From: an uncultured Clostridium sp.
GTDB lineage: Bacteria; Cyanobacteriota; Vampirovibrionia; Gastranaerophilales; Gastranaerophilaceae
Direction: 5' to 3'
DNA: 23,243 nt
Assembly: GCA_905212085.1 (NCBI GenBank)
Contig: CAJMDF010000033.1
Coordinates: forward strand, 1-23,243
In this document: positions 15,545 to 21,657 of the stretch, in pieces
Position numbering within the stretch: the first letter of the stretch is position 1
Layout: each line of letters opens with the position of its first letter
Notes under the pieces: model-generated
Database searches by the model: none
What the model saw: only the letters and a program-made list of their open reading frames with translations
What the model was told of the DNA's origin: nothing
Translations under genes and position numbers: made by a program

Positions 15545-15587
15545 ATAAAAAAAAACGGGAGCGGTAAATTTTACCACTCCCGTTTTT
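15545..15587 (-). terminator. Strong rho-independent terminator of the YtxH/DUF948 operon
   Basis: A long stem AAAAACGGGAG.GGTAA (15551-15567 with 15571-15587). On the minus strand the one variable pair is G-U and the stem is followed by nine T residues; on the plus strand that pair is a C-A mismatch. It lies 15 nt after the stop of the 15602-15874 gene. It could also stop forward transcripts (TTTTTATTTTT on the other side). Confidence 0.9.
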
Positions 15588-15601
15588 ATTTTTAAATGGT
15601 T

Positions 15602-15874
15602 CTAAGCCTCTTGTTTTGCTTCCTTTTGCTGATTAATAAGGTTTTGAAGTTTTTCTTTAATTTCATCACCTTTTCTTTGCATATCAGAAACAACATCATC
15701 TGCTTTTGATTGAATTTCTTTAACGGTTTCATCAGCTTTTTTCATAGCTTCTTTAGCACCATCAGCTAACATTGCACGAGTTTCTTCTCCTGATTTTGGA
15801 GCTAACAAAATTCCTGCAATAGCACCAATTGCGCCGCCTACGATAAAACCTGCTAAAAATTTAGTTGCTGACAT
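15602..15874 (-). CDS. YtxH-domain small membrane protein (copy 2)
   Basis: 90 residues: glycine-rich transmembrane helix at about 5-25 (FLAGFIVGGAIGAIAGILLAP), the YtxH signature LAPKSGEETR, then a long amphipathic, charged helix (AKEAMKKADETVKEIQSKADDVVSDMQRKGDEIKEKLQNL) resembling apolipophorin/LEA-like helices. YtxH proteins are associated with general stress in Bacillus; molecular function is unknown. GGAG box upstream. It is the last gene of a three-gene set with a DUF948-like protein and a second YtxH protein. Confidence 0.88.
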   Translation of the reverse strand: MSATKFLAGFIVGGAIGAIAGILLAPKSGEETRAMLADGAKEAMKKADETVKEIQSKADDVVSDMQRKGDEIKEKLQNLINQQKEAKQEA

Positions 15875-15945
15875 AATTTATTACTCCTTTACTGTTTCAT
15901 ATACATTCTAACAATTTAGTTTTAAGAATTAATCACCGGAAACTA

Positions 15946-16302
15946 CTATTTTCTAAAAAGATTATAGGCTGTCGTAAAACCTTTTATTAATCCACCAAAT
16001 AGTGTTCCTGATACAATCTTCGTCTTATCAATAAAACTACCAACTGCAGATTTAAAATCACCGACTCCCTTATCAGTATTTTTTACAATCTCATTTATTG
16101 AGCTTAACGTTTCATTTAATTCTTTAAGTGTCGGTTTTAATTCTGTATTTACGATAACTGAAGTTTGATTTAAATTCTTTGTGAGAATAGAAAGGTCAAT
16201 CAAAAGTTTAACTAAAAAACCTGCTACAACAATTACGACAATCCCTGTAGCCCAAGCTAAAAAAGTTAATCCTTGATTTAACGCTATTTGTGACATCTCC
16301 AT
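15946..16302 (-). CDS. DUF948-like (YtxG-type) membrane protein
   Basis: 118 residues: one N-terminal transmembrane helix (about 13-35; LTFLAWATGIVVIVVAGFLV) followed by a helical segment with the spaced pattern LNQTSVIVNTELKPTLKELNETLSSINEIVKNTDKGVGDF, typical of DUF948 proteins, and a short hydrophobic C-terminus (FGGLIKGFTTAYNLFRK). In Bacillus subtilis ytxG (DUF948) and ytxH are neighbours in a stress operon, and the same pairing is seen here. Start at the first ATG (AAGGAAC upstream); the ATG two codons later has its GGAG too close. Confidence 0.82.
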   Translation of the reverse strand: MEMSQIALNQGLTFLAWATGIVVIVVAGFLVKLLIDLSILTKNLNQTSVIVNTELKPTLKELNETLSSINEIVKNTDKGVGDFKSAVGSFIDKTKIVSGTLFGGLIKGFTTAYNLFRK

Positions 16303-16317
16303 TTAATTAGTTCCTTT

Positions 16318-16632
16318 TTAGTAGTTGTTATACTCGTCGTCCATTTCTTCTAATTCTTTTGCTTTTAGAAGTTTCTTTGATTTTATCATATTATTAAATT
16401 TTCTGAATTGCCTTTCAAGCTTATATTTCATTAAATCAATATTTTCAAGAGCTTGCTTTTTAGCTTCTTTAATCGCAGGAGAATTTTTTTCATATAATTC
16501 ACAAGCAGCATCTTTAATTTGACGTCTTGATTCCTCTCCTGATTTCGGAGCATAAAGAACTCCAGCGATAAGTCCGCCAACAACACCTGCAAGCAAACCC
16601 ATACCGAACATTAATGATTTGTTTTTACTCAT
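16318..16632 (-). CDS. YtxH-domain small membrane protein (copy 1)
   Basis: 104 residues: glycine-rich transmembrane helix (about 7-26; LMFGMGLLAGVVGGLIAGVLY), YtxH signature YAPKSGEESRRQI, then a basic/acidic helical tail ending in an acidic-aromatic tip (EEMDDEYNNY). Related to the protein at 15602-15874 but with a different C-terminus. First gene of the operon; the DUF948 gene starts 15 nt downstream. GAGG lies just before the ATG. Confidence 0.86.
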   Translation of the reverse strand: MSKNKSLMFGMGLLAGVVGGLIAGVLYAPKSGEESRRQIKDAACELYEKNSPAIKEAKKQALENIDLMKYKLERQFRKFNNMIKSKKLLKAKELEEMDDEYNNY

Positions 16633-16657
16633 AACATAACCTCATCTTTCGTTTTTT

Positions 16658-16686
16658 ATTTTAACATATTTTTTTCAAGATTACAA
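16658..16686 (-). promoter_or_regulatory. Promoter of the YtxH/DUF948/YtxH operon
   Basis: Minus-strand TTGTAA (16681-16686), 17-bp spacer, TAAAAT (16658-16663), predicted start near 16651, about 19 nt before the ATG. The -35 box lies right at the end of the upstream membrane-protein gene. Confidence 0.65.
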
Positions 16687-16687
16687 G

Positions 16688-17047
16688 CTAAATAATGAAA
16701 TCAGCCACTACATCTCGGATTGCGCCGATTAATTTATAAATATTAGAGAAATTAGTTGTCTTTATTTTAAACAAAATTAAAAACAAATATAACGCAGCCA
16801 TTATAATAAATTTATAAAATACTTGCTCTCTTTTCTTTCTGATAAATACAAAAACTTTTTCAAATGACTGATTTATATTTGTCACCACACATCTTATATA
16901 TTGCAGACAAGTTTCACACAAAGGATTAAACACCTCTACATAAGAGTTGTATCGGCATACCAACTTATCTGCCTTTACTATATAATTTATAATAGTTATG
17001 GCAATTATTAATTCTGCTATAAAAATTATTGCGATAAATAAATACAT
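16688..17047 (-). CDS. Small two-helix membrane protein of unknown function
   Basis: 119 residues that I do not recognise. Transmembrane helix 1 at about 3-23 (LFIAIIFIAELIIAITIINYI), a middle region with three Cys (LVCRYN, CETCLQYIRC), a basic patch (FIRKKREQ), transmembrane helix 2 at about 80-95 (FIIMAALYLFLILFKI), and a hydrophobic C-terminal segment (LIGAIRDVVADFII). The CxxC in the loop could bind metal or form a disulfide. It has its own TTGACA promoter and is followed without a visible terminator by the YtxH operon, so some read-through is possible. Confidence 0.7.
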   Translation of the reverse strand: MYLFIAIIFIAELIIAITIINYIVKADKLVCRYNSYVEVFNPLCETCLQYIRCVVTNINQSFEKVFVFIRKKREQVFYKFIIMAALYLFLILFKIKTTNFSNIYKLIGAIRDVVADFII

Positions 17048-17068
17048 TTTTATTATTCTTACTTTTGT

Positions 17069-17099
17069 ATTATATTAGAGAAGTATAAAATAATGTCAA
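17069..17099 (-). promoter_or_regulatory. Promoter of the small membrane-protein gene
   Basis: Perfect minus-strand TTGACA (17094-17099). A perfect TATAAT (17069-17074) lies 19 bp away, longer than ideal; an overlapping TAATAT gives a 16-bp spacer. The 82-bp divergent region is shared with murT; I do not see a clear forward promoter in it. Confidence 0.65.
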
Positions 17100-17129
17100 T
17101 AAAAATAGAATACGTCTAAAGGACTATTT

Positions 17130-18461
17130 ATGATTAATAAACTGAAATTCTACCTGTCTTTAATAATTGCAAGATGTGCATATATTGGAATAAGATTATT
17201 GAACAAATCATCAGGCACTTCTTTTGTTGGAATGCTTGTTTTAAAAATTTGCCCTAATTTTTTAAAATATTGCTCTAAATACATCAAAAAGAATATTATC
17301 ACAATTACAGGAACAAACGGGAAATCAACTACATCAGGGCTTATCGCTCATATTCTAGAAACCGCACATCAAAAAGTAGTACATAATTTAAAAGGTGCAA
17401 ATATGCTCACTGGTGTCGCAAATGTCTTTGCACTATCAATTGCACCTTTAAAAAGATATGATTATGCCGTAATTGAATCTGATGAAGCATATTTAACTAA
17501 ATTATATGATTATATGCAATCAGATTACCTTGTAGTTACAAACCTATTCAGGGATCAACTCGACAGATATGGAGAATTAAATACTACAGCTCAATTCATA
17601 AAAAATGCAATTGATAAAAATCCTGATTTAAAATTAATTTTAAACGCTGATGATCCTATTGTAGCAACATTTGACAGAACTAAATACGCGGTATATTACG
17701 GGTTTGAGAATGTCGAATATGACTGCAATTACGAACACAAATCAAATGCTCCGTCAGAAATATTTAACTGTATGTGCGGAGAAGAACTAAAATATTCAAA
17801 ACAATTCTTTGCTCAACAAGGGCACTACTATTGTCCAAAATGCGGATATAAAAGACACGAATGTAATTATTCTGCTGATGCAAAAGTCTATAATGACTAT
17901 TCAGTTCTTACTGTAAGAAATAAAGGAATCAGTTTTGAATTCAAAGTTAATCTTGCTGGGCTTTATAATGCGTACAATGCTCTTGCAGCAATTTCTTTGG
18001 GATTTGAAACCGGTATGAATCAAGAAGAAATTCAAAAATCACTTGATACGTACCACGCAATTTTCGGACGAACAGAAAAACGAACAATTAACGGAAACCC
18101 GACAGTAATTCAACTCATTAAAAATCCTACAGGCGCAAGTGAAGTATTAAAAACCGTTGATTTAAAATCAAATATTGTAATAGCTATCAATGATAATTAT
18201 GCAGACGGTCGTGATATTTCTTGGTTGTGGGATAGCGATTTTGAGCAATTAAAAAATGCAGAAAAACTAGTTATAACATCAGGCTCTAGAGCTAATGATA
18301 TGGCTACAAGACTAAAATATGCAGGAATTCCGCAAGAAAAAATTATTGTGGAACCGAATATAAAAAAAGCTATTGATAAGGCTACAACAGCAGGTAAAAC
18401 AACAATTTTACCTTCATACACAGCCCTTTTAAAAATTAATAAAGAACACTTAAAAAAATAA
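17130..18461 (+). CDS. murT: Lipid II isoglutaminyl synthase subunit MurT
   Basis: 443 residues of the Mur ligase superfamily. P-loop GTNGKST (61-67), central-domain Cys4 zinc ribbon (Cys214, 216, 235, 238) typical of MurT but not of MurC-F, and the DUF1727 C-terminal domain with NDNYADGRDISWLWD (354-368) carrying the conserved Asp. MurT activates the D-Glu carboxylate of lipid II with ATP; GatD supplies ammonia from glutamine, giving D-isoglutamine in the stem peptide. gatD normally sits next to murT; here the next gene is pdxJ. The first zinc pair is CxC rather than CxxC. AAAGGAC precedes the ATG. Confidence 0.92.
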   Translation: MINKLKFYLSLIIARCAYIGIRLLNKSSGTSFVGMLVLKICPNFLKYCSKYIKKNIITITGTNGKSTTSGLIAHILETAHQKVVHNLKGANMLTGVANVFALSIAPLKRYDYAVIESDEAYLTKLYDYMQSDYLVVTNLFRDQLDRYGELNTTAQFIKNAIDKNPDLKLILNADDPIVATFDRTKYAVYYGFENVEYDCNYEHKSNAPSEIFNCMCGEELKYSKQFFAQQGHYYCPKCGYKRHECNYSADAKVYNDYSVLTVRNKGISFEFKVNLAGLYNAYNALAAISLGFETGMNQEEIQKSLDTYHAIFGRTEKRTINGNPTVIQLIKNPTGASEVLKTVDLKSNIVIAINDNYADGRDISWLWDSDFEQLKNAEKLVITSGSRANDMATRLKYAGIPQEKIIVEPNIKKAIDKATTAGKTTILPSYTALLKINKEHLKK

Positions 18462-18482
18462 AAATAGAAAAGAGGTCAAATT

Positions 18483-19193
18483 ATGTTATTAGGCGTAAAT
18501 ATAGATCATATAGCAACTCTAAGAAACGCAAGAGGCGGAGTAGAACCAAGCGTTGAAAAAGCTGCAGAAATAGCAGAAGCAAACGGAGCATCTTCAATTA
18601 CAACACATTTGAGAGAAGACAGAAGACATATAAAAGATGAAGATGTATATTCACTTATCAATATGCTGAAAACAAGACTTAACCTTGAAATGGCAATGGC
18701 TGAAGATATTCAAAAAATAGCTCTTGATATAAAACCTTATTCAATTTGTCTTGTCCCAGAGAAACGTCAAGAAGTTACAACAGAAGGAGGTCTTGATGTC
18801 GCAGGACAATTAGATAAAGTTTCAGAATTTATAAAACCCCTTATTGATGCAGGCATTATTGTAAGTCTATTTATTGATCCAGAAGAAGAACAAGTAAAAG
18901 CATCTGCAAAAACCGGTGCTCAATTTATTGAAATGCATACAGGCTCTTATGCTGAATCTTTTGGTTATCAAGAGGAAGAAGAAGAATTTCAAAAATTAAA
19001 AAAATCTGCAGAATTAGCTCAATCTCTAGGCCTGAAAGTTAATGCAGGACACGGACTAAACTATGAAAATGTTCATAGAATGCATGAAATTCAAGGCTTA
19101 CACGAACTAAATATCGGTCACAGTATTATATCTCGAGCTGTATTTACAGGACTTGCAGAAGCCGTTACGAAAATGAATGAACTAATTAAATAG
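18483..19193 (+). CDS. pdxJ: Pyridoxine 5'-phosphate synthase
   Basis: 236 residues, full family length: GVNIDHIATLRNARGG at the N-terminus, ITTHLREDRRHI, LNLEMAMAEDI, CLVPEKRQEVTTEGGLDV, VSLFIDPE, and the C-terminal GHGLNYENV...ELNIGHSIISRA. It condenses 1-deoxyxylulose 5-phosphate with aminoacetone phosphate to make pyridoxine phosphate, indicating the deoxyxylulose-dependent B6 route rather than PdxS/PdxT. AGAGG box before the ATG. It lies 21 nt after murT and 8 nt before the Cys-rich protein, so probably one transcript. Confidence 0.97.
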   Translation: MLLGVNIDHIATLRNARGGVEPSVEKAAEIAEANGASSITTHLREDRRHIKDEDVYSLINMLKTRLNLEMAMAEDIQKIALDIKPYSICLVPEKRQEVTTEGGLDVAGQLDKVSEFIKPLIDAGIIVSLFIDPEEEQVKASAKTGAQFIEMHTGSYAESFGYQEEEEEFQKLKKSAELAQSLGLKVNAGHGLNYENVHRMHEIQGLHELNIGHSIISRAVFTGLAEAVTKMNELIK

Positions 19194-19201
19194 GAATAAA
19201 A

Positions 19202-19516
19202 ATGAAAACAGAAAAAGAAATTATAGAAGAAATGTCACAAGTTGTTGAACAAATGAGATTAGACGACATTGAAGACAACCCTGATATTATAGACGAATAT
19301 TTTGATTGTGACTGCTGTGGTGAAAATAAGTGCCTTGCAGGATCAATTGAATATGAAGGCTACAGATTATGTAATGATTGTGTTCTATTAGCTGAAACAG
19401 GTTTTGCCCTAAATCGTTTAAAATCCGTCAAAGATCTCATTGATGCTATAGAAGACAAGCATTTAGAACAATTAGCGAACTTTGTTAAAGAAGAGGAAAG
19501 TCGTTCTAATAATTAA
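19202..19516 (+). CDS. Small acidic Cys-rich (zinc-ribbon-like) protein
   Basis: 104 residues, unknown. The N-terminal third is very acidic (EKEIIEEMSQVVEQMRLDDIEDNPDIIDEYF). The middle has a four- to six-Cys cluster, CDCCGENKC ... CNDC, with the spacing of a treble-clef or ribbon zinc site around an aromatic turn (EYEGYRLCNDCVLL). The C-terminal part is helical. It could be a small metal-dependent adaptor. The ATG is 8 nt after the pdxJ stop with TAGGAA upstream, suggesting co-transcription with murT-pdxJ. No clear terminator follows, only the AT-rich palindrome at 19541-19560. Confidence 0.72.
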   Translation: MKTEKEIIEEMSQVVEQMRLDDIEDNPDIIDEYFDCDCCGENKCLAGSIEYEGYRLCNDCVLLAETGFALNRLKSVKDLIDAIEDKHLEQLANFVKEEESRSNN

Positions 19517-19601
19517 TCCTATAGACTAATACTTTTTAAAACTAATTCTAAAGAATTAGTAATATTTCTTTACATATAGTTAAAAAGAATTAGTTATTGG
19601 G

Positions 19602-19718
19602 TATATAAATAATATAGAGAAAAGATCTAATCGAATAGAAAGAGCTGGAGCTAACACAACATACATATATAATTCATAAGATTTGACGAAGATTGATTGC
19701 AACCTCGTCATTTTTTTT
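19602..19718 (+). ncRNA. Candidate small RNA, copy 1, with its own terminator
   Basis: No start codon or protein-like frame is conserved between the copies, but the 3' end is a rho-independent terminator (GACGA 19685-19689, TCGTC 19705-19709, eight Ts to 19718). A TATATA at 19602-19607, at the end of the block that is identical in both copies, could be the -10 box, giving an RNA of ~105 nt starting near 19614. The longest conserved RNA stretch is UGGAGCUAACACAACA, predicted unpaired, and the terminator loop keeps UUGCAACC; either could be a pairing seed. If transcription starts upstream of the identical block, the RNA would be ~150 nt. I do not recognise a known family. Confidence 0.6.
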
Positions 19719-19846
19719 GCTTTATTTATATTTCCTTAATTTGGCATTATTACTAATTAATTCTCAAGACTTACATTCTTAATTAACTAATTCTTAAGTA
19801 TTAGAAATATTTCTTTACATATAGTTAAAAAGAATTAGTTATTGGG

Positions 19847-19962
19847 TATATATTAAATAGAGAAAAAATCTGATCGTTTAAAAAGAGTTGGAGCTAACAC
19901 AACAATACATATATAATTCATAAGCTTGACGAAGTTCGAATTGCAACCTCGTCTTTTTTTTT
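19847..19962 (+). ncRNA. Candidate small RNA, copy 2, with its own terminator
   Basis: Same layout as copy 1: candidate -10 TATATA (19847-19852), conserved GGAGCTAACACAACA (one extra A follows), TACATATATAATTCATAAG, and terminator GACGA (19928-19932) with TCGTC (19949-19953) followed by nine Ts to 19962. The terminator loop differs in the 5' half (GTTCGAA instead of GATTGA) but keeps TTGCAACC. It ends 43 bp before rex, which has its own -10 box, so it may be independent of rex or, less likely, act as an attenuator for it. Confidence 0.6.
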
Positions 19963-19990
19963 ACTGTAAAGTAATCAAGATTAAACTTCG

Positions 19991-19999
19991 TGATATAAT
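19991..19999 (+). promoter_or_regulatory. Extended -10 promoter element of rex
   Basis: TGATATAAT is a TGn extended -10 with a perfect TATAAT (19994-19999) that ends only 6 nt before the rex ATG (20006). This implies a leaderless or almost leaderless mRNA; no Shine-Dalgarno is present. No TTGTGA/TCACAA-type Rex operator is seen next to it. Confidence 0.62.
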
Positions 20000-20005
20000 T
20001 ATGCT

Positions 20006-20620
20006 ATGGATAAAAAAATACCCGAAAAAGTTATAAACAGATTAACCCTATATCATTGTATTTTATCTGATTTTATAAATAACAAAACAGAATTTATATC
20101 AAGTAAACAAATTGCACAATTATTAAATATAGATGATTCTCAAGTCAGAAAAGATATAAATTACCTTGATAATTCCGGCAAAAGCAGAGTAGGTTATATC
20201 GTTAAAGAATTAAAAATAGCCATAGAAAAGACTCTAGGTTTTAAAAAAAATAAAAAAGCCTTTATTATTGGGGCAGGAAATTTAGGAACAGCTATTGCTA
20301 ATTACGGAAATTTTACGGATTATGGTCTTAATATCATTGCCTTATTCGATAACGATTCAAAAAAAATAGGAAAAATAATTAATGGTATGGAAATCAAAAA
20401 TATATCTGACTTACCACAAATTGCTGAAAATAATGAAGTTGATATCGCAATTTTAACAGTTCCAAGACAATTTGCACAAAAAACAGCAGATTTTTTAGTA
20501 AAATCAAAAATCAGATACATTTGGAACTTTGCACCAGTTGTACTATCAGTCCCCAATAATGTTCAAGTATGGAATGAAAACTTAATGGGAAACTTTTTGC
20601 AATTCACCTACGATATCTAA
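20006..20620 (+). CDS. rex: Redox-sensing transcriptional repressor Rex
   Basis: 204 residues. Winged-helix domain at 1-75 (IPEKVINRLTLYHCIL; SSKQIAQLLNIDDSQVRKDINYL; GYIVKELKIAIEKTLG) and a Rossmann NAD(H)-binding domain (AFIIGAGNLGTAIANY; ALFDNDSKKIG; AILTVPRQFAQKTADFL; WNFAPVVLSVPNNVQV). Rex leaves DNA when NADH is high and controls fermentation and respiration genes. The wing (NSGKSRVGY) departs from the usual FG..G.GY. The 3' end overlaps the convergent coaX by 39 bp. Confidence 0.94.
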   Translation: MDKKIPEKVINRLTLYHCILSDFINNKTEFISSKQIAQLLNIDDSQVRKDINYLDNSGKSRVGYIVKELKIAIEKTLGFKKNKKAFIIGAGNLGTAIANYGNFTDYGLNIIALFDNDSKKIGKIINGMEIKNISDLPQIAENNEVDIAILTVPRQFAQKTADFLVKSKIRYIWNFAPVVLSVPNNVQVWNENLMGNFLQFTYDI

Positions 20621-21370
20621 TTTATTAATTTGATATAAATACCTAAGTCCTTCAAGTGTTAAAGTCGGATTTATGAAATCAAAAGGTCTTTTCAGATAAT
20701 TTGAAATCAATCCTGAATAACCACCTGTTGCAACGACAATAACCTTAGTTTTAAGTTCTTTTTCACACTGTTCAATTAAACCATCAATCATAGATGCTGT
20801 TCCCCTCAAAACACCTGAAAGAATTGCATCATTAGTATTATGACCAATTACATTATTGGAAGGAGTAACCTCTATCCTTGGGAGTTTAGAAGTAAATTTA
20901 TTTAACGCTCTTAATTGAGATGTAATACCTAAAGTTATAATACCCCCTACAAAATCCCCATTTGAATCGACGACATCAAAAGTAGTAGCAGTGCCTAAAT
21001 CAACAACAATAACAGGATGTTTGTATAAAACATAAGCTCCGACAGCATTCGCAATTCTATCAGCACCAGCTTCACAAGGATTATCCAAAGAAATTTTTAT
21101 ACCTGTATTAATATTAGTAGATAAAATTAAGGAATCAATCTTAAACACATTATCAACAGAAGTCTTAAACTTTTTAGTCAATTCCTCTACAACAGATGAA
21201 ATAATACATCCGTCAACTTTATAATTACGGAACAAAGATTTTAACAACACTTCATATTCTTCTAAAGACAAATCTTTATCAGATGCCAATCTGTATTCCT
21301 CAATTAATGCGGCATCATCAAATAATCCCAATGTAATACTTGTATTTCCAATATCGACTGTTAATAACAT
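20582..21370 (-). CDS. coaX: Type III pantothenate kinase
   Basis: 262 residues of the ASKHA fold: phosphate loop 1 DIGNTS (6-11), GADR (102-105), and DLGTATTFDVVD (124-135), followed by GGIITLGI and C-terminal NPTLTLEGLRYLY. It phosphorylates pantothenate, the first step of CoA synthesis, and unlike CoaA needs a monovalent cation and is not inhibited by CoA. The ATG (21368-21370) has its AAAGAGG 12 nt upstream, farther than usual, inside a perfect inverted repeat. Confidence 0.96.
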   Translation of the reverse strand: MLLTVDIGNTSITLGLFDDAALIEEYRLASDKDLSLEEYEVLLKSLFRNYKVDGCIISSVVEELTKKFKTSVDNVFKIDSLILSTNINTGIKISLDNPCEAGADRIANAVGAYVLYKHPVIVVDLGTATTFDVVDSNGDFVGGIITLGITSQLRALNKFTSKLPRIEVTPSNNVIGHNTNDAILSGVLRGTASMIDGLIEQCEKELKTKVIVVATGGYSGLISNYLKRPFDFINPTLTLEGLRYLYQINKLDIVGELQKVSH

Positions 21371-21371
21371 G

Positions 21372-21405
21372 AATAAACTAATCCTCTTTCGAAGATTAGT
21401 TTATT
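21372..21405 (-). promoter_or_regulatory. Perfect 12-bp inverted repeat around the coaX ribosome binding site
   Basis: AATAAACTAATC (21372-21383) and GATTAGTTTATT (21394-21405) form a perfect 12-bp repeat with a 10-bp spacer. In coaX mRNA the Shine-Dalgarno-like AAAGAGG would lie in the loop and first stem pairs, with the 3' arm filling the space to the ATG one base away. It is not followed by T residues on either strand, so it is not a terminator. If transcription starts inside it (a weak TTGCAA-17-TAAACT lies upstream), it is a DNA operator instead. Confidence 0.6.
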
Positions 21406-21432
21406 ACAAAGAAAAACTTTTTGCAAAAAAAT

Positions 21433-21648
21433 CTAAGCTTTAAAAGCCCCGACTTCTTGAGTACCGCCTTGTTTTCCAACAGTAAATGCACTATTGAAAT
21501 TATCCGGTAAATTATTTATATAAGAGCCAAAACCGTTCATAAAAGCGCCTATATTTTCCCAAGGATTTTTCTTTTTCACTTGAGTAGAATATGAAGGTTT
21601 ATTTGTCTTATCTTCAAATCCAATTGCATCAACACGTCCAGCTGTCAT
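21433..21648 (-). CDS. Small unknown protein of 71 residues
   Basis: No recognisable domain. The sequence is polar and probably mostly unstructured, with one aromatic-glycine segment (NPWENIGAFMNGFGSYINNLP, split at residues 29-49) that could form an amphipathic helix. No signal peptide, transmembrane helix or Cys. Reality of the gene is supported by a strong AAGGAG box eight nt before the ATG and a promoter-like TTGTGG-17-TATATA at 21685-21713. Followed by coaX after 62 bp without a convincing terminator. Confidence 0.62.
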   Translation of the reverse strand: MTAGRVDAIGFEDKTNKPSYSTQVKKKNPWENIGAFMNGFGSYINNLPDNFNSAFTVGKQGGTQEVGAFKA

Positions 21649-21657
21649 AATTATATC

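Larger units (their letters stand above)
19541..19962 (+). repeat. Tandem duplication (245-bp offset) filling the pdxJ-rex intergenic region
   Basis: The 489-bp gap between the Cys-rich gene and rex contains two copies of one unit, at about 19541-19718 and 19786-19962. Each has, in order: an AT-rich palindrome (CTAATTCT..AG.ATTAG), a 47-bp block identical in both copies (19561-19607 and 19806-19852), a variable segment of ~35 nt, a conserved segment containing GGAGCTAACACAACA and TACATATATAATTCATAAG, and a GACGA/TCGTC hairpin followed by eight or nine Ts. The 67 bp between copies is not duplicated except for the palindrome next to copy 2. Confidence 0.92.

Noticed and set aside
19541..19962. 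CRISPR array
   Set aside because: There are just two repeat units, far longer than CRISPR repeats, with no regular spacers and no cas genes nearby.
19541..19962. Insertion-sequence remnant or miniature transposon
   Set aside because: The copies are direct repeats ending in terminators, with no terminal inverted repeats enclosing each unit and no target-site duplications that I can see.
19602..19962. Pair of small peptides (toxin-type) encoded in the duplicated units
   Set aside because: Although GGAG occurs in the conserved segment, no ATG, GTG or TTG follows at suitable spacing in both copies, and the one-base insertion in copy 2 would break any shared frame.
21372..21405. Intrinsic terminator between the 71-aa gene and coaX
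   Set aside because: The 12-bp repeat is not GC-rich and has no T-run on the appropriate side; the coaX ATG follows immediately.
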